A DNA stretch of 64,000 nt from Paenibacillus woosongensis (GCF_030122845.1 NZ_CP126084.1:2294001-2358000), one strand, 5' to 3'; shown: positions 17,672 through 26,865, counted from the stretch's first letter. Program-made: numbers and translations. The notes: generated from the letters alone by a model not told the origin.

Positions 17672-18751
17672 ATGACTTTTTTTAGAGAGCTATTTCAAAT
17701 TGCGGGTTTCCGCAGGTTTCTTGCTTTGTTTTTCGTCATTTTGGTCCTCTACTTTTCGCGCAGCATGCTGAACATGCTGCTGATCACCTTCATCCTAACC
17801 TATCTGATCAACCGTCTGCATAATTTCATTACGCGCAATGTTGATAAAGTCGTCAAAATCAACCGGAGCATAACGATTCTATTTATATATGCCGTAATAC
17901 TAACCTTGCTTGTCACGACCGTGTATTACTATCTGCCTGTATTTCTGGATGAGTTCAACGATCTTGTCAATCAGGTCATTTCGTTCTATGATAATCCCCC
18001 AACGAATTTGCCTGACAACGTCCTGCTGAATTTCCTAGTGGATTCGTTAAAAGAGATTGATCTGTCCAAGTATGTTGGCAACGGCTTTAACTTCCTACTT
18101 AAGACCGTATCTGATATCGGGAAATGGAGCTTGAATCTTTTCATTGCGATTATACTCAGCTTGTTCTTCCTGCTGGAGAAGGAGAAGGTCACGAACTTTA
18201 CGGCCAGATTCAAAGAGAGCCGTGCGGGGTTCCTGTTTAATGAGCTGGAGTATTTCGGCAAGAAATTCGTCGCTTCCTTTGGCAAAGTGATCGAGGTTCA
18301 ATTCTTGATTGCTACCGTGAATGCCATCCTGTCCACGATCTTTCTGTGGATTTTCGGATTCCCGAACCTGGTGGCCATCGGCATTATGATTTTTATCCTC
18401 GGACTGATTCCGGTGATGGGCGTTATTATTTCCTTGATTCCGCTTTGTGCGATTGCCTTCAAAATTGGCGGGCTCGTCAAAATCGTCTATGTCCTTGTCA
18501 TGATCGCGGTTGTCCATGCTTTTGAGGCTTATTTCCTCAATCCGAAATTTATGTCGAACAAGACGCATTTGCCGATATTCTATACGTTCATGATTTTGCT
18601 CGTATCGGAGCATTTCTTTGGCGTTTGGGGGCTAATCGTCGGCGTGCCGGTGTTCATCTTCCTCCTGGATATATTAGAGGTTCCGGTGGGAAATGGAGCC
18701 GCCAAACCGAAAAAGCGGAAGAAAGCCGCCGTCAAAGGAGCGGGGCGCTGA
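17672..18751 (+). CDS. AI-2E family transporter (PerM/YdbI type)
   Basis: A 359-residue membrane protein. Two or three hydrophobic helices at the N-terminus, an amphipathic central stretch (VTTVYYYLPVFLDEFNDLVN), and a C-terminal cluster of helices follow the AI-2E exporter/permease family layout. FGVWGLIVGVPVFIFLLDIL near the end corresponds to the family's conserved GxxGxxxxxP region. Members have been linked to export of the AI-2 signal and to sodium/proton exchange; the substrate of this copy cannot be predicted. The C-terminus is strongly basic (KPKKRKKAAVKGAGR). AAAGGAG precedes the ATG. The gene stands alone. Confidence 0.87.
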   Translation: MTFFRELFQIAGFRRFLALFFVILVLYFSRSMLNMLLITFILTYLINRLHNFITRNVDKVVKINRSITILFIYAVILTLLVTTVYYYLPVFLDEFNDLVNQVISFYDNPPTNLPDNVLLNFLVDSLKEIDLSKYVGNGFNFLLKTVSDIGKWSLNLFIAIILSLFFLLEKEKVTNFTARFKESRAGFLFNELEYFGKKFVASFGKVIEVQFLIATVNAILSTIFLWIFGFPNLVAIGIMIFILGLIPVMGVIISLIPLCAIAFKIGGLVKIVYVLVMIAVVHAFEAYFLNPKFMSNKTHLPIFYTFMILLVSEHFFGVWGLIVGVPVFIFLLDILEVPVGNGAAKPKKRKKAAVKGAGR

Positions 18752-18976
18752 TCCAGGACGGTTCTCTTGCCATCGGAACTGGAACGGGTTTTGCAAAACG
18801 AGAACGACATAATGAAGCGCCTCTTGTGCTCAATGGCTGAGCAATTATGGGAAAAGCAGCTTGGTCCAGCCGCGGTATGGGGTAATTGAACACTGTAGAG
18901 CTAGCAACACAGTTGCTGCGAGGCTTGATGTGCCAAGAGGCTGGATAATTGCGTAGTGCCGAGAGCTTAGAAGCTG

Positions 18977-19113
18977 CTAATGGACATGAGATCCGCTATT
19001 TGGGGAGGATACTCCATTTTTACATGGCTAAGGGACAGAGAAGCACTTTATTCTGAGTCAATCCACTCACTTTCACTCCACTTTAGCGATATAGCGGAAC
19101 CTATGTCCGTTAG
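18977..19113. repeat. Imperfect terminal inverted repeats, MITE-like
   Basis: The left arm CTAATGGACATGAGATCCGC at 18977 and the complement of the right arm, CTAACGGACATAGGTTCCGC (ending at 19113), agree at 16 of 20 positions and flank about 90 non-coding bases. The layout suits a small non-autonomous element or an interspersed palindromic repeat. No second copy is visible in this window. Confidence 0.45.
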
Positions 19114-19141
19114 ACATTTACAAATCATAAAGTTAATTAAG

Positions 19142-19180
19142 CGGCCTTTGTCCTGATTTTCATCGGACTAAAGGCCGTTT
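19142..19180 (+). terminator. Hairpin terminator in the gene-free stretch
   Basis: CGGCCTTTGTCC pairs with GGACTAAAGGCCG (one bulge) and is followed by TTTAG. No gene immediately upstream uses it. Confidence 0.6.
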
Positions 19181-19256
19181 AGCTATGTTCTTTTTTAGGC
19201 TAATGCTCCCCTTTCAGTAACAGGCTTAATTTTTTGGGGGAGCATATCACTTTAAG

Positions 19257-19787
19257 CTAATCTGCTTTGTGCCATAGAATCGTGTTATTGCTGCGATAAT
19301 CTGTCACGGGATGTTCTTTGCTTGAGCTTTTCCAAGTACGGTTAACGATTTTTTTCAGCTTGACAGGGAGCTCCATTTTCATTGTTGCCGCCTTTTCCGG
19401 GCTTAGCCTGCCTTCGGCAGCGGCTTTATCGATATGGCCCGTAACGACTGTCGTCAGCTTCTGTACGTATTCAGCCTCGCTCCAGCCCTTGCGGGCTTGG
19501 ACGACTTGGAGCAGGGATTTGCCTTGCTTCAGATCTTCGATAAGCACCTTTGGCTCAACGCCCAGCAGTTCAGCCGTATCCTTGACGATATGCCCGCCCC
19601 GGAAATGGCCTTTGTGATGATGGCGAGGCTGATGCTGCTCCTTTCCGCCTTCTGGTAAAGCTTGGGGAATCGGCGTTGGTTCCTGATAGGCCACCGTGGT
19701 TTCAGCGACAGCGGCATATCCGCCAATCGCTATGATGGCCGCCAGGAAACCTTTCTCCAGTAGTTTGCGTATGTGTCTCATAGACAT
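19257..19787 (-). CDS. Secreted or membrane-anchored small protein, unknown
   Basis: A 176-residue protein with a basic N-terminus and one hydrophobic segment (about 12-30), a signal peptide or anchor. A His-rich linker (QHQPRHHHKGHFRGGH) follows and could bind metal. The helical region resembles the domain of secreted DUF2680/YckD-like proteins, with ELLGVEPKVLIEDLKQGKSL, KGWSEAEYVQKLTTVVTGHI and AAAEGRLSPEKAATMK. These contain repeated 'L..G.S' and 'G.lt.eqA' modules found in many sporulating Bacillota. The function is not known. The gene is monocistronic and minus-oriented among plus-strand genes. Confidence 0.7.
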   Translation of the reverse strand: MSMRHIRKLLEKGFLAAIIAIGGYAAVAETTVAYQEPTPIPQALPEGGKEQHQPRHHHKGHFRGGHIVKDTAELLGVEPKVLIEDLKQGKSLLQVVQARKGWSEAEYVQKLTTVVTGHIDKAAAEGRLSPEKAATMKMELPVKLKKIVNRTWKSSSKEHPVTDYRSNNTILWHKAD

Positions 19788-19939
19788 TTTTCACCTCATC
19801 GTATAGAATGATTGGGTCTTTCTCTCATGTAGTTTTGACCAAAAAACAAAAGCTTATCTTAAAATTACCTAAAAATTGAATCCAACGAGGAATTGGGTAA
19901 AATGAATTAAGGAACGGAAAGGGAACAGGAGGAGTTTGT

Positions 19940-20965
19940 GTGACGTTTGGACCCAGAATGCTCAAAACCGGACTTGCCGTAACATTGGCGCTTTATGTAG
20001 TTTTCTGGTTTGGCCTGTCCTCGCCTGTTATCGCTGCGGTTGCTGCTATTTTTGCGATGCAGCCGACGATATACCGCTCCTGGCGGTATTTGCTCGATCA
20101 ATTGCAGACGAATACGCTTGGTGCGGTGCTCGCTATGGCAGGAGGAGCAATGTTCTCGAATGAACCGATTGCGGTCGGACTTGTATGCATCCTTGTCATT
20201 ATGATCTGTATTCGTCTGAAGATGAACGAGACGATCGGGGTTACGCTCGTAACGGTCGTTGCGGTTATGGAGGCGTCAGGTCAATGGGAATTCGCGATTA
20301 CCCGGTTTACGCTCATATTGATCGGTATCGTCTCCGCATTCCTCATTAATATTCTCGTATTTCCGCCGAAACCAAGGGTGCAGTACGATAGCCAGACCAA
20401 GAAGACGTTTGAGCAATTATCCATTCTACTTCGCACGGCGATATCCAGCGAAATGAAGGAAAGCGTGTTCCGCAATCAGAAGCGCGAGCTTGAAGACACG
20501 ATAAATTCGATTGGTGATACGTATAAAATGATGGAGGAAGACCAGAAGAAACTGAAAGCCCCCAAATTCAGCAAGAGCCGCCAGCTCGTCGTATATAAAC
20601 AAATATTACGGACGCTTCGAAAAGGCTATGAGGTGCTGGACGCCATCGAACAGCATTACTTTCAGGCGGATCGTTCGACGGAGGACAACGAGGCCTTCGA
20701 TTTGCATCTAGAGAGGCTTATCAAATTCCATGAGCATATTATACTGAAGTTTGAGGGGAAGCTGAAACCGAACACCCGAGAAGCGGAGCTGTTCGAACAG
20801 GAGAATGACAAGTTCCAGCGGAGTATGCTGGATCTTTATGCCGAGCAGCGGGAGGGCATTCTTCGATTATCCATCGTTTCGGCGCAAATATATGAATATG
20901 GGCACCAATTGCAGCGCCTGAACCGCCTGGCGGATCATTCCGATATACCGAAGCCGGCATCATAG
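19940..20965 (+). CDS. Aromatic acid exporter family protein (ArAE/FUSC, DUF939 type)
   Basis: A 341-residue protein starting at GTG 19940, six bases after ACAGGAGGAG. About five or six hydrophobic helices fill residues 1-140 (including FAMQPTIYRSWRYLLDQLQT, a segment conserved in this family, and GIVSAFLINILVFPPKP). A long cytoplasmic helical region follows, with ELEDTINSIGDTYKMMEEDQ. The architecture is that of the half-length Gram-positive FUSC/ArAE proteins, such as B. subtilis YgaE or YqjA-like members, thought to form export pores or to act in envelope stress. The substrate is unknown. It is 43 bases upstream of helD and may be co-transcribed. Confidence 0.82.
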   Translation: MTFGPRMLKTGLAVTLALYVVFWFGLSSPVIAAVAAIFAMQPTIYRSWRYLLDQLQTNTLGAVLAMAGGAMFSNEPIAVGLVCILVIMICIRLKMNETIGVTLVTVVAVMEASGQWEFAITRFTLILIGIVSAFLINILVFPPKPRVQYDSQTKKTFEQLSILLRTAISSEMKESVFRNQKRELEDTINSIGDTYKMMEEDQKKLKAPKFSKSRQLVVYKQILRTLRKGYEVLDAIEQHYFQADRSTEDNEAFDLHLERLIKFHEHIILKFEGKLKPNTREAELFEQENDKFQRSMLDLYAEQREGILRLSIVSAQIYEYGHQLQRLNRLADHSDIPKPAS

Positions 20966-21008
20966 GCAGGGCCGCTATTATTAAGTTAATGTAGAGGAGC
21001 GATCATCT

Positions 21009-23351
21009 TTGGATAGAACGGATAAGGCTTGGCAGGAAGAGCAGAAGCGAGTAGAATACGTTGCCGATCAAATTGAGAAGCGCATTCGCAGGCTGGAGTC
21101 GGAGGTGACGGTGGTCCGGGAGGATGTGGTCGGCATGCGCCGGGACTTCTGGGACGAGGTTACCGTCAACTTCAGTGAAGCGGATGATGTTGGCGAAACT
21201 TCGACGAGCTTGCGTCAGCAATCGCAGGTTCTATCCGACCGGGAGAGAAGTCATCTTCATGCTTCGGCGGCTTTGGGAAAAATGAAGCGTCTCAAGCAGT
21301 CCCCATATTTCGGCCGCATCGATTTTGCCGAGGAAGGCGGCGAGGAAGAAGCGATTTATCTAGGAATTGCCTCCCTGCTGGAGGAGGGGGACGAAGAGTT
21401 TCTCGTATATGATTGGCGCGCGCCGATCTCCAATTTGTATTATGACGGTGTGCCGGGTTCTGCTTCTTATATGACTCCCTCTGGGCAAATCGAAGGCACG
21501 ATGTCGCTGAAACGCCAATTCGTCATTCATGGGCGAGTCATTAAGCTTATGTTCGATACGGGAGTAACGATTGGCGACGAAATGCTGCAACAGGTGCTGA
21601 GCCGAAGCTCGGACGCACAGATGAAGAGCATTGTGGCCACGATTCAGAAGGAGCAGAACCGGATTATCCGCAACGATTACAGCCGGATGCTGATCGTTCA
21701 GGGAGCGGCGGGAAGCGGAAAGACTTCGGCCGCGCTGCAGCGGGTTGCTTATTTGCTGTATAAGCATCGGGAGCGTTTGAACGCCGACCAAATGATTCTT
21801 TTCTCCCCCAATCCGATGTTCAACAGCTATGTCTCTACCGTGCTCCCGGAGCTCGGCGAAGAGAATATGCAGCAGACAACGTTTCAGGAATATCTGGAGC
21901 ATCGTTTGGGCCGGGAGTTTCAGCTGGAGGACCCGTTCGTGCAAATCGAATACGTGCTGACCGGGACGGAGGATGAGGATTACAAGCATAGAATCAGCGG
22001 CATACGTTATAAATCGTCCTCGCTGTATCTGGATGCGGTGAATCGCTACAAACAATGGCTCGAGAAGAAGGGGATGAAATTCCGCCCGATCCGCTTCCAA
22101 GGCCAGACCGTCGTAGATGCCGAGGAGATTGCCCGAAAATTCTATGATTACGATCCGGCGATTACCTTGGCGAACCGTTGTGAACTGTTGAAGGAATGGC
22201 TGCTGAAGGAGCTTGCCGCGTTCGGGAAAAGCCAGCTGGATGCCCCTTGGGTCGAGGAGCAGATCCAGCTTCTTGATGCGGAGGACTATCAGCGGGCCTA
22301 TCAGAGAATGCGCCGGAAACAGCGGGGAGCCGGTACTTCGTTTAACGACTATGAAGACGAGAAGGAAATTCTCGGGCGGATGGTCGTTAGCGATCGATTG
22401 AAGCCGCTGCGCAGATGGGTGAAGACATTGCGTTTCGTCGACGTTACGACGCTGTATACACAGCTGTTCGATCACCCGGAAATTGCAGCTGAGCTGGGGC
22501 TGGAAGATTTGCCGGAGGATTGGCGCGAGATCGGACGGCAGACCGTGGACAAAATCCGGGCGGGTGAAATGTTCTATGAGGATATTACGCCATTTCTTTA
22601 TTTAAAGGAGCTTGTATTAGGCTTTCACTCGAATACGGACATTCGTCACGTCATCATTGATGAAGCCCAGGATTATTCGCCGTTTCAGCTGTTCTTCCTC
22701 AAAAGGCTGTTCCCGCGGGCGCGCATGACGGCACTCGGCGACCTGAATCAGGCGATTTACGCCCATGCCTCGGTGCTGCAGCAGTCGGCGACGCTGACCG
22801 ATCTGTATGGCACGGCGGAAAGCGAGCTTATCGTGCTGAAGCAGAGCTACCGGTCCACTCGCGAAATCGTCGAATTTACGAAACGGATGATCGCCGGAGG
22901 CGAGGAAATTGTTCCCTTCAACCGCGAAGGCGAGAAGCCGCTCGTAAGAGTGCTTCAGAACCGGGAAGACATGGATCGCGAGATCAAGCGGGATCTTCTG
23001 TCTTTGCGGGCTGACGGCTACGAGACGATCGCGGTCATCTGCAAAACGGCTGAGCAGAGCGAGCAGGTGCATGAAATGCTGGCCCAGGCTCTGCCCGCCA
23101 AGCTGATCAAAAAAACGACGCTCTCGTTCGAGAAGGGGATTCATATTATACCTGCATATCTGGCAAAGGGTGTGGAATTTGACGCTGTGCTCATTTATGA
23201 CGGTTCAAACCGCAACTACACCAAAGAAGCAGAGCGCAAATTGTTCTATACCGCTTGTACGAGAGCGATGCATTTGCTGCATGTGTATTCGGCGGGCGAG
23301 CCAAGCCGATTCATTACGGAGAGCGACCCGTCGGCCTATATCCAGGCTTAG
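21009..23351 (+). CDS. helD: HelD, RNA-polymerase recycling motor
   Basis: A 780-residue superfamily 1 helicase-like ATPase of HelD size. HelD binds stalled or post-termination RNA polymerase, opens the clamp and the active site, and uses ATP to release nucleic acid and recycle the enzyme. The coiled-coil N-terminal arm is visible (AWQEEQKRVEYVADQIEKRI). YDWRAPISNLYYDG is a family hallmark. Walker A is GAAGSGKTSAALQRVAYL (about 232-249), motif II is VIIDEAQDYSPFQ (about 547), and motif VI-like FYTACTRAMHLLHVY lies near the end. TTG 21009 follows GAGGAG by eight bases. It lies between a FUSC protein and an MFS carrier. HelD is linked in some species to rifamycin tolerance, but nothing here shows that. 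Confidence 0.93.
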   Translation: MDRTDKAWQEEQKRVEYVADQIEKRIRRLESEVTVVREDVVGMRRDFWDEVTVNFSEADDVGETSTSLRQQSQVLSDRERSHLHASAALGKMKRLKQSPYFGRIDFAEEGGEEEAIYLGIASLLEEGDEEFLVYDWRAPISNLYYDGVPGSASYMTPSGQIEGTMSLKRQFVIHGRVIKLMFDTGVTIGDEMLQQVLSRSSDAQMKSIVATIQKEQNRIIRNDYSRMLIVQGAAGSGKTSAALQRVAYLLYKHRERLNADQMILFSPNPMFNSYVSTVLPELGEENMQQTTFQEYLEHRLGREFQLEDPFVQIEYVLTGTEDEDYKHRISGIRYKSSSLYLDAVNRYKQWLEKKGMKFRPIRFQGQTVVDAEEIARKFYDYDPAITLANRCELLKEWLLKELAAFGKSQLDAPWVEEQIQLLDAEDYQRAYQRMRRKQRGAGTSFNDYEDEKEILGRMVVSDRLKPLRRWVKTLRFVDVTTLYTQLFDHPEIAAELGLEDLPEDWREIGRQTVDKIRAGEMFYEDITPFLYLKELVLGFHSNTDIRHVIIDEAQDYSPFQLFFLKRLFPRARMTALGDLNQAIYAHASVLQQSATLTDLYGTAESELIVLKQSYRSTREIVEFTKRMIAGGEEIVPFNREGEKPLVRVLQNREDMDREIKRDLLSLRADGYETIAVICKTAEQSEQVHEMLAQALPAKLIKKTTLSFEKGIHIIPAYLAKGVEFDAVLIYDGSNRNYTKEAERKLFYTACTRAMHLLHVYSAGEPSRFITESDPSAYIQA

Positions 23352-23430
23352 GCAGGACAGGCCGAATATATTTTCACTTTTCAACCACACTAACATTGTA
23401 TATCGTGTGTTGAAAGGTGGCCAAGTAAGG

Positions 23431-24675
23431 ATGGATAACAAAAAAGGCGATTTGTTCGCCCTAGCTTCCATACCGTTGATCATGACTTTAGGCAGTTCAA
23501 TGATTATTCCGATATTGCCCCGAATTTCCCGCAAGCTGCAGGTTTCATCGTTCCAGGTCAGCATGCTCATTACGGTATACGCGGTTGTCGCGATTTTGCT
23601 CGTGCCGATCGCCGGCTACCTTTCCGACAAATTCGGCAGGAAAGTGATCATCATTCCAAGCCTGATCATCGCCGGTATCGGCGGTGCATTATCTGGAGTG
23701 GCCAGTTGGTTTGCGGAGGGGACGACGGTTTACTGGATCATTCTGGGCGGCCGCTTGCTGCAGGGCATCGGCGCCGCGGGTGCTTTTCCCATTGTTCTCC
23801 CCCTTGTTGGCGATATGTTTGATGATGACGAACAGGTCAGTCATAGCCTTGGAATCATCGAGACGTCCAATACGTTTGGCAAGGTGCTCAGTCCGATTCT
23901 GGGGGCATTGCTTGGCGCCTGGATTTGGTACGTGCCGTTTTTGGCGATTCCTGTATTGTGCCTCGCTTCCCTGCTGCTCGTCATTTTCCTGGTTAAGGAA
24001 CCGGAACGGAAGGAAGAGGCCAAGCCCATTGGCGAATTCTTGAAGACGGTGAAGAAGCTGTTCCATGAGAAGGGGCGCTGGCTTTACGCTATTTTTGCCA
24101 TCGGCTGTATTTGCATGTTCCTGGTGTTTGGCGTGCTCTTCTACCTATCCGAGCAGCTTGAGGCCAAGCATAGACTGGAGGGGGTATTGAAGGGGCTGGT
24201 GCTGGCGATCCCGCTTGCTGCGCTGTGCCTTGCCGCCTACTTTACGGGGAAGAAAATCGGCAATGACAAGACGTTGATGAAGTGGTGCGGGGTTGTAGGA
24301 TTGGTTTTGTCCACAGGTGCTCTTTTTGGCATTGGCTTTTTTAACAATATTTATTTTGTTATCGCTTGTCTGATCGTGTGCGGCGCGGGCATCGGCATAG
24401 TTCTTCCGAGCTCCGATGCTCTCATCACGGAAGGGATAGAGAAGGCCCTGCGCGGCACAATTACGTCTATCTATGGAAGCATGCGTTTCATCGGTGTTTC
24501 ATTAGGGCCGCCGATCGTATCGCTGCTCATAAAAGCAGGGCATATGACGCTGTTCTTTGTGATCGCCGGCGTGTCGCTTGTGGCGGTAATTCTGCTGATG
24601 ACGCTGGTCAAGCCGGAAGCAGATAATGAACAAGGCCAAATGAAAAAAGCGCCTCGTCCCGCTCACCAGCCTTAA
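23431..24675 (+). CDS. MFS efflux-type transporter
   Basis: A 414-residue 12-helix carrier. The frame is open 87 codons further upstream, overlapping helD, but ATG 23431 is where a membrane protein begins (FALASIPLIMTLGSSMIIPI). The MFS motif A GYLSDKFGRKVIIIPSLIIA sits between helices 2 and 3. A motif C-like GxxxGPxxGG stretch is represented by FGKVLSPILGALLGAWIWYV in helix 5, as in drug/proton antiporters. It resembles multidrug exporters of the Bcr/EmrD/YfmO kind; the substrate is unknown. It is placed 79 bases after helD, so read-through from that gene is possible. Confidence 0.85.
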   Translation: MDNKKGDLFALASIPLIMTLGSSMIIPILPRISRKLQVSSFQVSMLITVYAVVAILLVPIAGYLSDKFGRKVIIIPSLIIAGIGGALSGVASWFAEGTTVYWIILGGRLLQGIGAAGAFPIVLPLVGDMFDDDEQVSHSLGIIETSNTFGKVLSPILGALLGAWIWYVPFLAIPVLCLASLLLVIFLVKEPERKEEAKPIGEFLKTVKKLFHEKGRWLYAIFAIGCICMFLVFGVLFYLSEQLEAKHRLEGVLKGLVLAIPLAALCLAAYFTGKKIGNDKTLMKWCGVVGLVLSTGALFGIGFFNNIYFVIACLIVCGAGIGIVLPSSDALITEGIEKALRGTITSIYGSMRFIGVSLGPPIVSLLIKAGHMTLFFVIAGVSLVAVILLMTLVKPEADNEQGQMKKAPRPAHQP

Positions 24676-24753
24676 AATGCAAAATATTCACATTTTATCA
24701 ATAAATAGACTTGTCTATTGTTAGAATTATCATATATCCGCCTCGTTAAGCTG

Positions 24754-24773
24754 TGTACAATCCTTGTACAATC
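24754..24773. repeat. Tandem TGTACAATC pair upstream of the DsbA-like gene
   Basis: TGTACAATC occurs at 24754-24762 and again at 24765-24773, one helical turn apart, 45 bases before the next start codon. It may be an operator or a promoter fragment. Confidence 0.35.
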
Positions 24774-24817
24774 GAACAATCCATGATTATTCGATGATAA
24801 AGCGAGGGGGAATAGTG

Positions 24818-25498
24818 ATGAAGAAGAACAATCGGCAGCTTGGCATTGTAACGCTTGGTGCAATAGCTGTGCTGGCTGTAGCAATCGTAATCTTCACTAG
24901 CCTGAAGGATAGCAGACCGACAACGGAGTTTCCTGATTTCGACCAGGTTTCGGTTGAATTTAGTCCAGCTGGGTTTAATGAAGTGGAGCAGCCCTACATC
25001 GGCGACAGGAACGCTCCGGTAACGGTTGTTGAATTTTCTGACTACAAATGCCCGGCCTGCAAAAGATGGAATGAGGAGGTTCTTCCGGAGCTGAAGCGGG
25101 AATACCTGGACACGGGCAAAGCTGTATTGTATATGATCGACTATCCTTTTTTGGCGCCGGACTCCAATCTCGCAGCATTAGCTGGTGAGACGCTGTATCA
25201 GCAGAACCAAACATATTTCTGGACATATCATGCGAAGATGAGCGAGCTGCAAGGAAAAAAGGACGACATTTGGGCAACGAAGTCGTTCATTCTCGATTTG
25301 GTGCGCACCTATATTCCCGAAGCGGACATTGAGAAATTCGAGCAGGATTTGGACAACCGGACATACAGCGCCAATGTCAAAAAAGACCTCATGATCGTCG
25401 AGCATTATCAGGTCAGTGGAACGCCGACAGTGTTCGTCAACGGAAAAGAGGTCGAAGATGCTTCTTTTTCCGGCATCCAAGCCGCGATCGAGAACTGA
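24818..25498 (+). CDS. DsbA-like membrane-anchored thiol-disulfide oxidoreductase (BdbD type)
   Basis: A 226-residue protein starting at ATG 24818 behind AGCGAGGGGG. One N-terminal membrane helix (about 9-28) anchors an extracytoplasmic thioredoxin-fold domain. The active site is C78-P-A-C81 in FSDYKCPACKRWNEEVLPEL, and the cis-proline loop is SGTPTVFVNGKEV. A helical insertion lies between them, as in DsbA. It would oxidise exported thiols or act as a reductase; a BdbC/DsbB partner is not encoded nearby. The gene is monocistronic with its own terminator. Confidence 0.87.
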   Translation: MKKNNRQLGIVTLGAIAVLAVAIVIFTSLKDSRPTTEFPDFDQVSVEFSPAGFNEVEQPYIGDRNAPVTVVEFSDYKCPACKRWNEEVLPELKREYLDTGKAVLYMIDYPFLAPDSNLAALAGETLYQQNQTYFWTYHAKMSELQGKKDDIWATKSFILDLVRTYIPEADIEKFEQDLDNRTYSANVKKDLMIVEHYQVSGTPTVFVNGKEVEDASFSGIQAAIEN

Positions 25499-25512
25499 GA
25501 ACTTTTATTGCG

Positions 25513-25549
25513 GAACAGCAGGTTCATCATGGACTTGCTGTTCTTTTTT
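25513..25549 (+). terminator. Terminator after the DsbA-like gene
   Basis: GAACAGCA pairs with TGCTGTTC and is followed by six T. The middle contains a further short match. Confidence 0.8.
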
Positions 25550-25632
25550 GCCTCATAGTTTGGTATGATGTAATCGTGATTTTTATCGAACAGGCTATAT
25601 CATAGACAGGGACATGACCAGGAGGGGTAACC

Positions 25633-26304
25633 ATGAATGCAAAACAAGCGGCGGGCTACCGTGCAGCAGAATTGGTAAAGGAAGGGATGACGGTTGGACT
25701 CGGGACGGGATCGACGGCATATTACGCGATCGAGAAAATCGGCGAAATGGTCGCAGCCGGGCTTCGCATTCGGGCGATCGCTACATCCAAAGCTTCGGAA
25801 GAACTCGCTGCTAAATATAATATTCCGCTTATTCCTGCGGCCGAAGTTGACCGGTTAGATATCGCGATTGACGGCGCGGACGAAGCAGACCCGGATATGG
25901 CTCTTATTAAGGGTGGCGGCGGCGCTTTGCTGAGGGAGAAACTGGTAGCGCTTCAAAGCGACCGGTTCGTCGTTATTGCCGACAGCAATAAGAGGGTGGA
26001 ACATTTGGGGCAATTCAAGCTGCCGATTGAAATCGTGCCTTTTTGTTACGAATGGACACTTCGCCTGCTGCAGAGCCGTTATAATGTGCCGATTGAAATG
26101 CGGATGAACGGCGACAAGCTTTATGTTACGGATAACGGCAACTATATCGCCGATGCGGCTTTCGGCAAGATCGAATCGCCGGGCAAGCTGAGCGATGAAC
26201 TGAAGGCAACGACCGGGGTTGTAGAGCACGGCTTGTTTGTGGGCATCGCTAGCACGGTCATCATTGGCTATGACGACGGACGCACGGAGATTATTGAGAA
26301 GTAG
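25633..26304 (+). CDS. rpiA: Ribose-5-phosphate isomerase A
   Basis: A 223-residue enzyme interconverting ribose 5-phosphate and ribulose 5-phosphate in the pentose phosphate pathway. The family blocks are all present: VGLGTGSTAYYAIEKI (phosphate binding), DIAIDGADEADPDMALIKGG (catalytic Asp), GGALLREKLVALQSDRFVVI with the catalytic Glu/Lys, and ATTGVVEHGLFVGIASTVII near the end. Length is normal. AGGAGGGGTAACC precedes the ATG. It is followed after a few bases by a GNAT gene and is likely co-transcribed with it. Confidence 0.96.
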   Translation: MNAKQAAGYRAAELVKEGMTVGLGTGSTAYYAIEKIGEMVAAGLRIRAIATSKASEELAAKYNIPLIPAAEVDRLDIAIDGADEADPDMALIKGGGGALLREKLVALQSDRFVVIADSNKRVEHLGQFKLPIEIVPFCYEWTLRLLQSRYNVPIEMRMNGDKLYVTDNGNYIADAAFGKIESPGKLSDELKATTGVVEHGLFVGIASTVIIGYDDGRTEIIEK

Positions 26305-26321
26305 GAAGGATGGTGCTTGGC

Positions 26322-26762
26322 ATGCTTATAGACGTTAAACCGCGAATCGCCAGCGAAGAAGTTCGGGAGCTGCTTGAATATGCGGTTCATGGCGATGAGG
26401 AGGAGCTGAGCCAAGCGGTGAAGCAGTATGCAGCGGACAGCGATTGCAAGCTGCTTGCTTACGAAGAAGAAGAACAGTACATCGGCATTATCGGCTACCG
26501 CAGCGGAGACAACGGCGTGCTGGAGCTGCTGCATCTAGCCGTTCACCCGGAGGACCGGGGAATGGGGTACGGCCGGGGGATCATTCTTGATGCTATGGTG
26601 CTTGAACGGCCTGCTGTCGTTTTGGCAGAGACCGATGAGGACAGCGCTGATTTCTTCCGCAGCATCGGTTTTCAGGTGACCGGATTTACGAAGTATCCCG
26701 GAGGACCGGAATATTTTCGCTGCACTTACGAGACGGAAGAGAACGAAGAAGATTTCATGTAA
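26322..26762 (+). CDS. GNAT-family N-acetyltransferase
   Basis: About 146 residues. The acetyl-CoA binding motif A is LAVHPEDRGMGYGRGII (Q/RxxGxG/A form), preceded by YIGIIGYRSGDNGVLELLHL and followed by ADFFRSIGFQVTGFTKYPGG, the usual GNAT strand order. Possible starts are ATG 26310, GTG 26313 and ATG 26322. The ribosome site AGGAAGG ends at 26309, so 26322 is preferred although the spacing is long. Substrate is unknown. The gene follows rpiA by under 20 bases and ends at a terminator. Confidence 0.82.
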   Translation: MLIDVKPRIASEEVRELLEYAVHGDEEELSQAVKQYAADSDCKLLAYEEEEQYIGIIGYRSGDNGVLELLHLAVHPEDRGMGYGRGIILDAMVLERPAVVLAETDEDSADFFRSIGFQVTGFTKYPGGPEYFRCTYETEENEEDFM

Positions 26763-26777
26763 TCGGGAGAACAAATC

Positions 26778-26816
26778 ATAGGCATACATGGGCGAAATTC
26801 CGTGTATGCCTATTTC
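26778..26816. terminator. Bidirectional terminator between GNAT and TPR genes
   Basis: ATAGGCATACATGG pairs with CCGTGTATGCCTAT (one mismatch) around GCGAAATT and is followed by TTTC. Confidence 0.75.
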
Positions 26817-26865
26817 AGATGAAGAAGCTATTGAAAAGTATAAATTGAGGGCCAGGACATTCTGA

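Larger units (their letters stand above)
18752..19256. other. 500-base gene-free stretch with an inverted-repeat element
   Basis: No credible gene is seen on either strand. The stretch holds an imperfect inverted repeat (18977-19113), a terminator hairpin (19142-19180) and a further potential hairpin with a long loop (ATGCTCCCC at 19203 with GGGGAGCAT at 19237). Confidence 0.6.

Noticed and set aside
21360-22475. A 371-codon minus-strand frame inside helD
   Set aside because: It lies entirely within the coding frame of HelD, has no ribosome site and no recognisable domain; it is a product of codon bias on the opposite strand.
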